A stretch of DNA of 64,000 bases from Spongospora subterranea. Lineage: Eukaryota > Endomyxa > Phytomyxea > Plasmodiophorida > Plasmodiophoridae. Positions 46,476-58,300 of this stretch are shown piece by piece (position 1 is the first letter of the stretch; each line of letters begins with the position of its first letter). Position numbers and translations under genes: made by a program. The stretch lies in NCBI GenBank assembly GCA_900404475.1, contig OUQQ01000015.1, positions 18,439 through 82,438 on the forward strand, given 5' to 3'. Below the pieces are notes generated by a model. The model was not told where the DNA came from. It saw only the letters and a program-made list of their open reading frames with translations, and ran no database searches.

Positions 46476-48510
46476 ATGAACCGATCGTGGATCCTGTTGG
46501 TGGTGGTGGTGGCGGCGCTAGGCCATCTGTCCATGGCGCTACGCGTCGAGGACATCCCATCAACCGGTGAAGACGATGGGACAATGGAGCCATTGGTATC
46601 GCCATCCCATGGGATCTACCAGTTGACCGCCCCCAATCACGATTCCTATCTCCGATTCACATTCCCAACCGGTTGTCACGATCTCAAACCATTCACCGCC
46701 CTTCGGATGACGGTTTGGGCTCAACCTGATCAGGATTTCACCATTGATCTCCGACAAGGTCCATCACCACATCATTCGTTAACAATCGCAATTATTCGGC
46801 AATCCAATCTCGTTCTAAAGTTTTTCAAATACCCGATTTGTTGTCGACATGAGCTGTTTAATGTTGTTCCTGCGATGATCTGATCCGCTCTGAATTGCTG
46901 ATCAGGGTTTAGCGATTGCCGTCTTGATCTAAACCCATATGTCACCGCTACCGGTTCAGCTCAGGCCTCATATTACACACAGAAACAGGTATTCGATGGA
47001 ACAGGGCAAACCATCTATATCCCACTATCCCATTTCGATGTGGACCTTGGTAATCTGGCCCAGGTTCGTGGCGATAAACTCATCAGGGTCGAGTTGATCT
47101 GACGATCACGAATTGTGTGTTCCAGTTGTTCATATCGGGGATCTATAGCCAACCCGTCAAGCCGGTCAACACGGTTCAGGTCGGGAATATCGAGTTCACA
47201 ACCGATCCGGCCCCGTTCCCATCGCCCCCAATGGTTCGCCAGAACCCAACCGCTTACAGCTGTGTTGAACCATATACAATGGCGGTCACATTCGATAACC
47301 AAAAATCAGGAAATTGTCAGTCTCACATTGCGATTTACAGATTAGGTTTTGATCAGATCGAGAACGATCGTCAAAATTGAACTCAATTAGAATTCACATC
47401 TCGATATCTTCCAATTCTTTTCACAATTGTTGAGTCAATTTTGGTGATAAAATCGGGTTTGTGGGTGATAGTAAATAAAATTCTTGACGATCTGAAGGCG
47501 TTGAACGCGAAGTGCACAGTATTCCAGGTGAGGGATAATGGATCCAATGAATGGGATATGTCAGTGATTGGTGTTATAGATCGGTGGCGATCTATCCGAA
47601 AACGATGTCGCCATGAAGCGCCTGATGGCCGAAGGTCACCAGGTCGCCGCCCACACCTTCACCCATCCTGTAAATATCTCTCCCCGTTCTCATGAGATCG
47701 GCCCTCCCCCTGATATCATCCCCCAATCGATAGGATCTGTTGGAATTGCCAGAAAGTGTCATCCGAACCGAGATGGAACTGACCGATAAAGCGTTGAAAG
47801 AGCGTCTTGGGGTGACGACCCGATGGTTCCGTCCCCCATTTGGCCATCAGGATCCACGAGTTCGCCAGATCCTACACGATATGGGATATGTCTCAATTAT
47901 ATGGGATATCGATTCAACAGGTGTTCACCCCCGATTCGCCCTTCGTCGTGACACTTTTCAGAAACACCAAATTTTGGCGAAAACAATTTCTGTTCCCGGT
48001 TGATATATTCCTTCTCACTCCGTTTCCTGTTCAGATTACTTCAACCAGGATAACGGTCCGTTGATCTGGAGCCGTATTCAAGCGAGGATTGACAAGATGG
48101 ACCCAGCTAGAGCAGGAGGTTAGTTCATCGTCCTCATCATCACCACCATCATCACAGTCCGCATCATCACAGGCGTTCTCCTCCTTCATAATGATATCGT
48201 GGCCAGCGCTAATCTCGTGGCCACCTCGATCAATTACGCCATGACCAAAGGGTTCAGGCGATTCGTGACGGTCGAGGAGTGTATGCAGGGGAGATATGAT
48301 TGGTTCCTGAACGGGGGGAACAATACCAATACCAGCCCGGGATCGATCACAACATCATCACCAGGGGGACAGCAAACACAGTTATTAACCACATCTCCTG
48401 TCAACAAAGACGGCGCCAAACAGTCATCGAAAGCGCAACCGGTTGTGATCGCAGTTGGTGTCGCGATATTATCGTCAGTGCTCACTGTATTCTTCATCAC
48501 AATATCATAA
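46476..48510 (+). CDS. Membrane-anchored polysaccharide deacetylase (chitin-deacetylase-like), multi-exon
   Basis: ATG 46476 gives a signal peptide (MNRSWILLVVVVAALGHLSM). A beta-rich N-terminal domain follows (LRMTVWAQPDQDFTIDLRQG; later TIYIPLSHFDVDLGNLAQV). A NodB domain starts at MAVTFDNQKSG, spliced to NLNKILDDLKALNAKCTVFQ. It continues GGDLSENDVAMKRLMAEGHQ, VAAHTFTHP (motif 2), TRWFRPPFGHQDPRV (motif 3), IIWDIDSTG (motif 4) and GVLLLHNDIV (motif 5). The C-terminus is Ser/Thr-rich with a final hydrophobic segment (VVIAVGVAILSSVLTVFFIT), so it is membrane- or GPI-anchored at the cell surface. Motif 1 should read TFDD but reads TFDN. The family removes acetyl groups from chitin or related polymers; activity here is uncertain. 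Confidence 0.85.
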
Positions 48511-48787
48511 ATACATTCAAGATCACCATCCCATTTGGACACCCTGTTTACACCCCATCTCCATTAATATTGGGCCAGAACATGTTCCGGTCCCGATCAT
48601 TACAACACAATGTTGAGAAACACACCGAAATTCAACAGCCCAACTACGTGTTGTATTGGGAATAAGATAATAGTTTGGTAAGGACGGTCTTGGTGGCGAT
48701 CCCCTGTGTGCCAGATATGACGACGACACCGATTAGGAAATAGATAAATGCATTTGATGGGCGATAGTTATTGTGGCGTTGGCCGGT

Positions 48788-49375
48788 TCAATATCGTGTG
48801 ACATCCGCCGATTGGATCATCTTCCGATAACCCGATGAAGGTCGCCGTTGACGAATGGTCAATGGCGCCTGTCTCCTGGAATCATCCGCGTTCCATTCCG
48901 GCACCAACGACGACGCCGATGCGATAACCGGCTTAGAAGCGCCGAGCTTGAACGCGATATTCGACGCGATGATGAAACAGAACAGGAAAAATGTGAAGAA
49001 ACCCATCGCCTTGTAGGATAACGGTTCGACGAAGTTGTTGAGGATCTCCCCGATCGTATGTGCTGACAGTTTGGTTCGCGCGACGGTCGTCGGATCACGA
49101 GCCATACATCGCTCCCACATTGCACACGTTGGGCGAAGAACGGGAACCTCGGCCGGCGTCCCACATAGGTTGGCGCGATGGTTGTTGTGGCATTCGGCGA
49201 TCTCGTTGAGGATGGCGCCAGAGTATTCGCTGACCTTGCTGTCGATATCGCCATGGACACTAGACACGAAACTCGCCAGTGCGTACATGATGAAGGAAAT
49301 CATGACCAGATTGAACGAGAGCTGTAAATACCCACTGATGATATGGGGCAGAAGGAGATGGCGTCGGAATGACAT
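48788..49375 (-). CDS. Brl1/Brr6-family nuclear envelope protein
   Basis: A 195-residue frame from ATG 49375. The first membrane segment is FNLVMISFIMYALASFVSSV. The lumenal domain follows: SEYSGAILNEIAECHNNHRA, NLCGTPAEVPVLRPTCAMWE, RCMARDPTTVARTKLSAHTI and GEILNNFVEPLSYKAMGFFT, with four conserved Cys that form two disulfides in this family. The second membrane segment is FFTFFLFCFIIASNIAF and the tail is basic. Brl1/Brr6 proteins sit in the nuclear envelope/ER and help nuclear-pore assembly and membrane composition, mainly in organisms with closed mitosis. A TTTTTATAG acceptor lies just before the ATG, so an upstream exon is possible. Confidence 0.88.
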   Translation of the reverse strand: MSFRRHLLLPHIISGYLQLSFNLVMISFIMYALASFVSSVHGDIDSKVSEYSGAILNEIAECHNNHRANLCGTPAEVPVLRPTCAMWERCMARDPTTVARTKLSAHTIGEILNNFVEPLSYKAMGFFTFFLFCFIIASNIAFKLGASKPVIASASSLVPEWNADDSRRQAPLTIRQRRPSSGYRKMIQSADVTRY

Positions 49376-51128
49376 CTCGTCCCCTATAAAAATCGCGAAT
49401 TAGGACACGAATAGATTGGCAAAATGGAAGAGAAAATAAACGAAGGAATCCGATGGAGAACAACAATTCGGAGATGGGAAATATCGGACGGGGAAATAGA
49501 GTCGACCGACATTTGTTGCGATATTCTTGAACGTATTGAACTGATCTGTCGTCATGATCATAATCGTGATCATCGGTGAGTATATCCGGTTCACTTGGAA
49601 TATCGTTGTCCAGAGACTGGTTCTCATCACCGGTCTGATATCGGGACACACACACAAGATATCAATGGGTCTAGACCAATCTCCCTGAGAACGGCACATA
49701 CAATTGAGGTCGTCTGATCATCGGTACAGGTTATCCCCTCAACCTCCATATCATCTATGAACGCCATTTCTTCCTGGAACTAAACAACCCCTATTGAGTT
49801 GGGGTGATTAATTTTGGAGATTGTCTATGATTGAAAACCCTAACAGATGGCACATTAACAAGTCCGTGCGGACCCTCATCTCCTCGAACTGTACAAGTAC
49901 GTACTGTACAGAGTATCGCCAGATACCGGTAACGTGCCGTCGTTACTACCTGTGCTGTTTTATTAATTACCAGACGATGGTTGGTTGATCGCCTGCATTG
50001 CCTCTCGGTAATATGCCACAACCCTGACAAATCAAAGTTCAATATGGAGAGTGTCGAAATCGGTAATGATTATCGGGGGGTAGTCAGGCGTCACGGGCCA
50101 ATGAATATCAGGTTCTCATAATGATTGGACCGTGCTTCCATCGATATGTGCATTCTTTGATCAAATGGCTGTCGAGTAGAACGGTCGTATGCGAATATAG
50201 CTATAGGATCGGGCAATGTTTGCCAGGACGTCAAGGGAACGCCGCTCGTGATAGTATATGATTATCAGCGTATCTAGTTGGTGGCAAGGCAGGCAGACCG
50301 AACACATTGACCCAGTATCTGAAGTCGACACCCGCCCATATTATCAAGCGGTCGATTGCTTCTGGAGTCGGTATCAGTTTTGGGTGGCGATTGGGACCAA
50401 AACGGGCTTCTAAAAAAGTGAATCAATTTTCATATTAAGTGACCATGAGGCTGTTGTTGATCGAGGAGGTCCACTCCACCACCTACTGATGGAGGTCATG
50501 AACCATCTCCTACACATGTTAAGAGACATAACCAGCAGATGGCGCATCAAGCCGTTCATGGTGTGATCATGACTTACATGGCGGTGAAGACCCTGAAGGA
50601 GCCGCCACTTTATACTGGCACACCATGAACGGCATGATGCGCCATCTGCTGGTTATGTCTCTTAACAAGTGATCATGACGTGTGATATCAGAATATCACT
50701 AGTGATCTCCCAGACCCACCAACTATCCCCAATAGGACAGGCACAGTCAAATTGACTGCTTCCTATGCAACATAAAATAGAACAACGTCGAACTATTTAC
50801 GATTCCATTTCCCCGATAGAGGTGGACCTCGGGCCGGCTCCTTCTGTGGTAACACAGCACAGAGAGTAGAAAGGGACAGAGTTGGGCCCACATAACGCAG
50901 TCAAATAGGAGGAGTTAACACACTGCAATCGGGAACTGGTTTTGCATGTTTTATGAGGATGGATAGTCGTCAACCCCTGGCCGAATTCGGTATCTGTCAT
51001 CCCATCTCATATTCTCTCAGGAAAGGATCATAACACACCCTATTGGATCAGGGAATAGCATCACATCGGCGAGTCCGAATGGAAATTCTCCACAGTTTTT
51101 CGACCCTTTTGTTGATCGCCATCGACTA
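49376..51128. other. Gene-poor region with hairpin
   Basis: About 1.75 kb. An acidic minus-strand open frame (49655-49400) could be an upstream exon of the Brl1 gene but is not proven. The notable content is the 48-bp inverted repeat at 50518-50666. No other gene seen. Confidence 0.4.
50518..50666. repeat. Long inverted repeat: 48-bp arms, 53-nt loop
   Basis: Left arm 50518-50565 (starts GTTAAGAGACATAACCAGCA) is the reverse complement of right arm 50619-50666 with a single mismatch, near the middle. The loop has a small inner stem (GGCGG/CCGCC). Such a structure can be a foldback/MITE element or a small-RNA precursor; no coding frame uses it. Confidence 0.85.
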
Positions 51129-54100
51129 ATGGGGCAAAGACTATCGATTCAAATCAAAGCGCTGTTCAGGAAATCTTTTTTAGTTCAAAAACGGCAGTGG
51201 GTTTTCGACTATTGCTGGGCGTTTTCACAACGTTTCCTGATTATCATATAGGTATAAGACCAATATATGTCAATTATTGTTCCCACTATCAATGATGTAT
51301 GAAGCATAACCGGCTTGAACTGCCTGTTTTTTGACCACCAAAAATAGATTACTCCTGTTCGGCCTGCAACTGTTTGTAAACTCTGTCGTGCAGGACAGTT
51401 TCGGGGAATTCATCCCTGCTATTAATCATCCGCCTGTTATTCCTCCACATTTACTGTATTCCGTTTTCGGGGCCAGCTCAGAATAAGACTTTGACTAATT
51501 TATTGTGTCGAGCAGGTTATGGACGCCAAACAGTTCCTGTTCTGGCCCAGCGTCTCTTTCGACCAATGATAAACTCGGGCGCTTTCTCATGCTGGACTTC
51601 GGTCTGGGAATCTTGAACGAGCAATCAAACGGTGTTTCTGCTCTATAAATGCGGCCCTCCCGATGTTAATTTCGCTAGACAGGGTTGCTGTCGAAATTTA
51701 TGCTGCCAAGTCAATCATATTCTCGCCAAGGCGTCATTGCGTTCAATGCAATCAAAAGATTCTCCCGAGGGTCTCAGCCGGCGACCCTTTGCACAAACAG
51801 CCCAATTTTGATCACCAAACTCAACTTTGCTGTGGCGTCGTCTAAACAAGAAGCCGATGATCGCTTGTATAAAGTGAGTTCAGGAAGTGATTAAGATTCA
51901 ACGAAAATCAACCGTTACCGCCTAGGGATGGAATAACAACGATTCGTTCGTTGGCGGTTTAGTCATTAACGAAGCTGGGGACAATCGAATGAATTACGAT
52001 ATCGTGGTAAACAAGACGCTTACTGATCTACAAGGTTTTACCTGATGGTTAGGGCATTGGACACGTTATAACCCATTCCCAACATAGATATGCCTGCGTT
52101 GAGCGGGCTCATGTCTAATGCTATATATCGAATGCTCGCCTCTCGAAATGGGTCCCAACCCATTACCAGAGCTGCACAAGTTCAAAGTTCAGGAACGAAA
52201 ATGTTCCCGTCTCCCAAAACGAAGGTCGAGTTTGATTTGATTAGTTTAATTGGCCCGTCTATCTATATCTATATATTTTCAATGCTTCTTCCCGTATTCA
52301 TGTACAATTTAGTCAGGTAAAAACTCGCTTTTTTCAAGATAAATGCCGAATCTGATTTTGTAACTTCAAGCGAAAAAGAGAGCAAAATCCGGGATTCGAT
52401 GAAGATGATGGGATTAAAACACAATGTTCATTTCCTGGTGACGTACCTGTTCCATTTTACCCTATATATAATCGCCATGATGTTTCTAGTCATCATCGCA
52501 TCCATACTCGGTTTTCGATATTTCACACAAAACGCGTTCGGCTCCTACTTTATCCTGTTGTTCATTTGGGGGCATGTCTTATGCGCATCCGCAATTCTTC
52601 TTTCCACATTCTTTCGCACGTCTAAAACGGTTTTTCCTTATTCCGCGATTTTCCTCAGCATTTAATAACTTCTTTGCTTCTAAAGGCAACGGTTATCGGT
52701 TATTTGCTCATTTTCGGTCTTGGAATGGTGAATCTCTAGTCCCCATGTTAACTTTCAGTTATAACCTGACATTTTTTCAGATTGCTTCTTGTGAGTTCAT
52801 CAACGTTTTGAGATTCTATCGATTTCCGCGGTTAACTTTCTGTCAGCGTTGATCACCAGTTTTTTTTCATCTTCATCGACCTCGCCCACCACCATGTTTT
52901 TCATCCAACTTGTCCCAAAGTACGTCGACCAGATAAATCGGCATTTCCATTTATATTTTTATTTCTTGATTGCCTTAGCTTTGCCCTTTATCGTGGATTG
53001 ATCAGCCTTCGTCAAGGCGTCGAATTCGGCAACCCCGGATTATCCATGGCTGATCTTTCCGAACCCGACGTTCATTTATCAGCCGTTTACATATACCTAA
53101 TTTGCGAATGGATTGTGATATTGGTTTTAGCGTGGTCTATAGACGGCGTAAGCGCTCCTGAACGTAATTGCTTCAACCACTCTCAAAATCGTTTTCTTTA
53201 GCACGGAAATCCGTTCACTCGATTGCAAACATACGCTCTGGCGAAACGTGGCAAGGGAACCCTACCGCAATCCGACCTGATTGTAGTTGCTGACAATACG
53301 CCAGATGAAGGTTTGACACGTAATTACTGGCCGGTCCCTGATCAGATTATCATATCCGCTTGACCCAGGTCAGGACGTGATTGACGAGGCGAAAGCGGCT
53401 TTGGACGACTCCAGTCGAGAACCGATTTTAATGAGAAACTTAAGGAAGGTTTACCCTGGGTATGGTTCTGGACAAGAAAAAATCGCTGTCAAAGGACTGT
53501 CCATGAGAGTTCGATTTGGCGAATGTCTTGGGTTCTTAGGTATTTTTAATACCATCGTGTAATTGCTTTCTTACAGAGTTCTTTTTTGGATATAGGTTCG
53601 AATGGAGCAGGTAATTGAATGTTATTCCAGCGATTCCAGGGTTGATGAAGGTGGGATAGGGAAGTCGACCACGCTTTCAATGCTGTGCGGATTTGTGAAG
53701 CCGACTTCTGGAAGCGCCAAGATTTTTGGTAAATACGTCGGCAGTGAGATGGATTCGATCCACACAATCCTTGGAGTTTGCCCTCAGGTAACTGAGTCTG
53801 ATGTGAATGGTTCAGTAATCGGCATCAAGTCATGCGCTGTACCAGGAAAACGTAGTCTGGGGAGAATTGTCCGGTGGTGAACACCTTGGTCAGTGCAAAG
53901 TTCACGTTATTCCACGTAAATAAGTTCTGATCCGATTGCAGAGTTCTTCGGGAAATTGAAAGTCAGGTGGAGAGCGTTTGTTTCGACTGTTTGCTGAGTG
54001 AAGCATTTTTTAAATTTAGGGTCTTACAGGTGATGAACTTGAAAAAGGTGGAAATTCAGATGCATTAGTTTTGCCACTGAATGCCTTTCTTGAACTTGGT

Positions 54101-55269
54101 GTTTTTAGCCATTGTCAATAGCCTTCGTGATGTTGAGCTCCTCACTGTACGCCACAAACTGGCGATGCAATACAGTGGAGGTCAGTTTATTCATAAGCTT
54201 CCGAATCCTCTTCCGATCGTGACCCTCGTTTACATTTTGTTACTTGATGATTATTTTTTAGAGTTGACAGTGCTTCCGCTTTGTGACAATCTATTTCTCT
54301 AACTTTATAATTCTGGTTGGCAGAACATTGGATCCAATAGGTTTGATATATTTTATTTTTGGTACAGGAATGAAGCGTCGATTGTGTGTGGCGATTGCTT
54401 TTATTGGGAAACCGAGCGTAGTGCTTTTAGATGAGCCCACAACGTCAGCTTTTATTTCGATTTCATTCTTACGCCAGTTCAAGTTTCTGTGTTTATTTTT
54501 GCAGCGGTCTCGATCCGGCGGCGCGGAAGAATTTGTGGACGGTCATCAGCAACTATAAGAAGTCGTGCGCACTCATGCTGACAACCCATAGGTTTTCGAA
54601 CTTTGTAATTCCATTGTTATAATCTAACGGTGATGAAAGTATGGAGGAAGCAGAGAACCTTTGCGATCGAGTTGCAATCTTTGAAAGAGGTGCTGTAATT
54701 CAAAGAACATGTTTCTTGTCTGACTGTCAATTTTTTTTTCAGCGCGTCTTCGCTGTATTGGTATGCTGATTGTGTAGCAGCCAAAAGTGGATGGACCTCC
54801 AGTTAATGACGTCGCTTAGGAACATGCTCGGCTCTAAAGCAGCGGTTCGAGCAAGGTTATAAGCTTACCATCACGTCCGACGGTCAACACGAGCAGGAAA
54901 TTACTAAGCAGATCATGAAAACATCTTCAGACGCGATCCTGCTAAACAAGTGAGTGCTGGACTATAATTGCAAATTCGCATCAATACCCGTCCTAGAATA
55001 ATCGAATGTTTCCAGATTGTGCGGCGTCGTTACGTATGAAGTTCCTAGCCAAACCGCACGTTTATCGGTGATTTTCAGGGATATTGAGTCGAATAAGAAG
55101 ACGCTAGGAATACTAGATTGGTGCATCTCCAATACGAGTTCGATTGTGTTTGAGAAATTGCATCGCCATCAATGACGCTAATTGTTTTACAGCACTGGAG
55201 GAAGTTTTCGTCAGGATTGCAACGGGCAAATATGAGAGCAGGCAATCCAACTTAAACCTTGAGAAATAG
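51129..55269 (+). CDS. ABCA half-transporter, multi-exon
   Basis: ATG 51129 begins MGQRLSIQIKALFRKSFLVQ, the cytosolic N-terminus typical of ABCA. A large loop and membrane helices follow (LIGPSIYIYIFSMLLPVFMY; KIRDSMKMMGLKHNVHFLVT; YIIAMMFLVIIASILGF). The ATPase reads LRKVYPGYG, LGFLG + SNGAG + KSTTLSML (Walker A over three exons), ILGVCPQ (Q loop), MQYSGG + MKRRLCVAIAF (signature), VVLLDEPTT + GLDPAARKNLW (Walker B) and LMLTTH. The tail TLEEVFVRIATGKYES matches ABCA ends; the stop is TAG 55267-55269. One membrane domain and one ATPase make a half-size ABCA, as in plants and amoebae. The family moves lipids; the cargo here is unknown. Introns reach about 190 nt (54180-54368). Confidence 0.92.
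53596..53610 (+). other. 15-nt microexon inside Walker A of the ABCA gene
   Basis: GTTCGAATGGAGCAG lies between TATAG (acceptor) and GTAATT (donor). Joining LGFLG, this exon and GGAAGTCGACC restores LGFLGSNGAGKSTTL exactly. Both flanking introns split codons. Confidence 0.9.
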
Positions 55270-55372
55270 CTGCGATTAATTGTGATATAAAGTTTCAAAT
55301 GAGAATGCCTAAACGTTATTACATTCTCCGATTTTAACCAGACAACTGATTTACCATTGGCTAATTTATAGC

Positions 55373-58300
55373 ATGGAAAACACTCCGTTACTCAATTTCG
55401 CAATGCATGAGGTTCTGCCCGTTTTATTTAGTAAAATTGATCGTGCAACCAGTACACTTCATTGTTTAAGACTGTCGTTTCCCTGGTGGAAATTTGAATT
55501 AAACGGGCACTGTAGCGAGCTGTGAGCCGCTACACCAAGAAGGATATTGTATCTTCGGTATTCTCATCTTTCCCTTTTCTTGTTTGCATTTGTATTTTAT
55601 CGTCACCGGGTAAAATGCCGAGTTTTGCCCGTGATCGTATAGGGATGTCATTTCAGGCAATGTTCAATGTATCAACCCCTCGCCGATTGTTCCGGTCAAC
55701 GGCCTGATAATCGTTGCTCTAGAAATATTGATTGTGGAACCAGACATGTGATTTGTCCTGCCGCTGTCGAGTGCTCAATTTGCCCGGAGGCGGACAAAAA
55801 AAAAGAGTGTGCAGCGTTTGCCTATCGATCATAAGGTCGATATGGTTGACCGTACCCTATTAGCGATCTTGCTAGATTTTCTTGGAATCTAAAACCATAT
55901 TCACGTTCCTTATACAGTTCTCATTCTGAAACCTGTATTTGAAGCTACTTCAGGCGATGAGACTGCCTTGACCTGTCTTAAGACCTAAACGAAGCGCCGT
56001 TGGCGATGGCATATGCTCGCCTATATATTCGCGAGATCGTCGTACAGAACTTAATGCCGCCACCGGCAACATGGCTGCGACGTGGGCCAAAAGTCAGAGA
56101 CATTTTCTGTAAAGGCATTCTTCAAAGGCGTCCAACGTAGCATATGGTTGACTCTCTGCTTCACGCTGAGGTGTTAATCCTGTTTGCACAGAAACTCGAA
56201 AGTGAAATCGATAACGGCTTCAATACGGGCAGACGATGATCCGGAATATCTATTGAAAGAAGGCAGTCCAGTGATGGCGCTCTCAACGCAAGATGTGGTT
56301 CTTGAGTCTGCGGTATGGCTTCACCTGCTAATCCTGAAGGATCTCCTGGATTTTGTGATAAAAAACGAGTAGTCAATGACTATAACGCATTTCCTTCAGG
56401 TGGAGGTTGGGACGTTGTCTCCCATATTCATGGTGCCTGATCCTAGGCCCGCTCAAGAGGTTGAACTCATGATGTCAATGCCGCAATCGCCATCCTCCGT
56501 CGACAGTGTCCCTGACACAGAAGGGTAAGAAACAATCCGTCCCAGTTTTTGACACCCGCTTCAGGGTTTCCTTTGTATCATAACACTCCCAGTATCATTA
56601 ACTATCGACTGCGGTTTGTGAGAATTAATCCACAGTTATTCTCAATTGCTATGAATCGAGTTACTTTTCGATAAAAGACATGTCCCACTTGGGTTTCAAT
56701 AGTTACGTGCTTAGATGTAACGTATATTCTGTCATCATCAGCGGTTTATGTTTCTTTGAAAACGCTGTGTATTTCGTCTCATATCACATCTAATTCATAA
56801 AAACGTTTTTGGTTTACCGCGAGCCACATTCGTTCGCAATGCAGCATGATACCTTTCGAGCAACGGTTTACTCTTTCCGCGGCAGCTTAAACAGCCTGAT
56901 ATTTTCACATAAACTGTCGTTTATCAAATAATAAACAGGCCTGTTAAGCGGTCGCACCTTATATGTCTTATTGACAATGCATTTTTGCATCAACATGGAT
57001 TTTTGTCACGATTTTGCTTGGCTCGTTGACTTACTAAAGGGATTGCATTTAATATGATTGGTGCAGGAGCCCGACAGAGGCAACGGGCGTTAAAAAACAT
57101 TCTCTCGATTCTGTATTTGGACCGGCCCCGAGCCTTTTTACCTATGACCTCGATTTGCACGACATATTTCACGCTAGTTTGCGTCTCGAGATGTGGGATG
57201 CCAATTCTCAAAGGCTGCTGTGCTTCACTACGTTTAAGATTCGAGATTTATTTGAGGTGGATTTTGGTCTCAATGAATTCTGTGAAGTCAAGTAGGTGGA
57301 ATCTGTTTTTTTCTTACAAGTTTGCTCTGATAGCAATGATTTGTCGTTCACAGAGAACTTGAGCCAAACGACGTGAATCCAACGATAGATCGAACTGATC
57401 CTGACGTTACGTGCTGTGGGCCATCAATCTGGAACAAATCACGTCGCGAACCCGTTGAAATCGTGTCTCCTTCAGCGACACCGAAAGCTGCCCAATCTCC
57501 AGATAATAGAATGTCAGGTGCACCCCAACAGGTAGAATCAGATTTTATTGCTGATGATGAGTATTGCTGCGCCGTTGCATTTTGCAGAGGCTTTTTACTC
57601 GCTTTATGTTGTGTCCGTATATTTTTGAGCAGCATCCCATCATGGTAGATCCTAGGAACACTGTTTTTTATACGATGAAACTGTTAGCAATTTTTCGGGG
57701 CCTACTAAGCGTGGATTTACAGTTTGAAAGGGTTCCGTCTCCGATTGCAAAACAAAAAGCAAGCACCGTGCGAATTTTTGCCCGCGTAGTATCCGACGAT
57801 TTCGTGGTGGATTTATTGAATCAACAAGAAGTTAGCATGGTCTTGGCTGGGTTCCAGATCATATTCCGTCTGATTCAGTATTCTGACGCTCAGGTACATG
57901 ACGTTAAGATTGGGACAAAACAGTCTTCCTTTTTTATAATTCTCTTTGAAATGATGTTGAAGTACTTGCGATGTGTCACCTTAGGAACTAGCTCGAGAAG
58001 TTCGTCCGGGCGATGACGATGTAGTAGCATCTTCCGCCATGGGACGAGTTCTCTGTTTCGATTCTATGCAGGCATTATTCGATGCGCCAACACGATTTAG
58101 GTCTCAATCGCTGCCCCTGTATCGGCAGCTATGCCATAAACTGTGGGCGATATTGGATACGGGTACAGCAAGGTAAGAAATATTTTCATTGTATTTTTGA
58201 ATTCGATTGAAGTGAATCTAGTTTGAGATCACCCTGTGTCTGTATCAGGTTTGGAGGAAGTTTTACAAGGTCGCTGCAACATTTTGGAGCGTATCTACCT

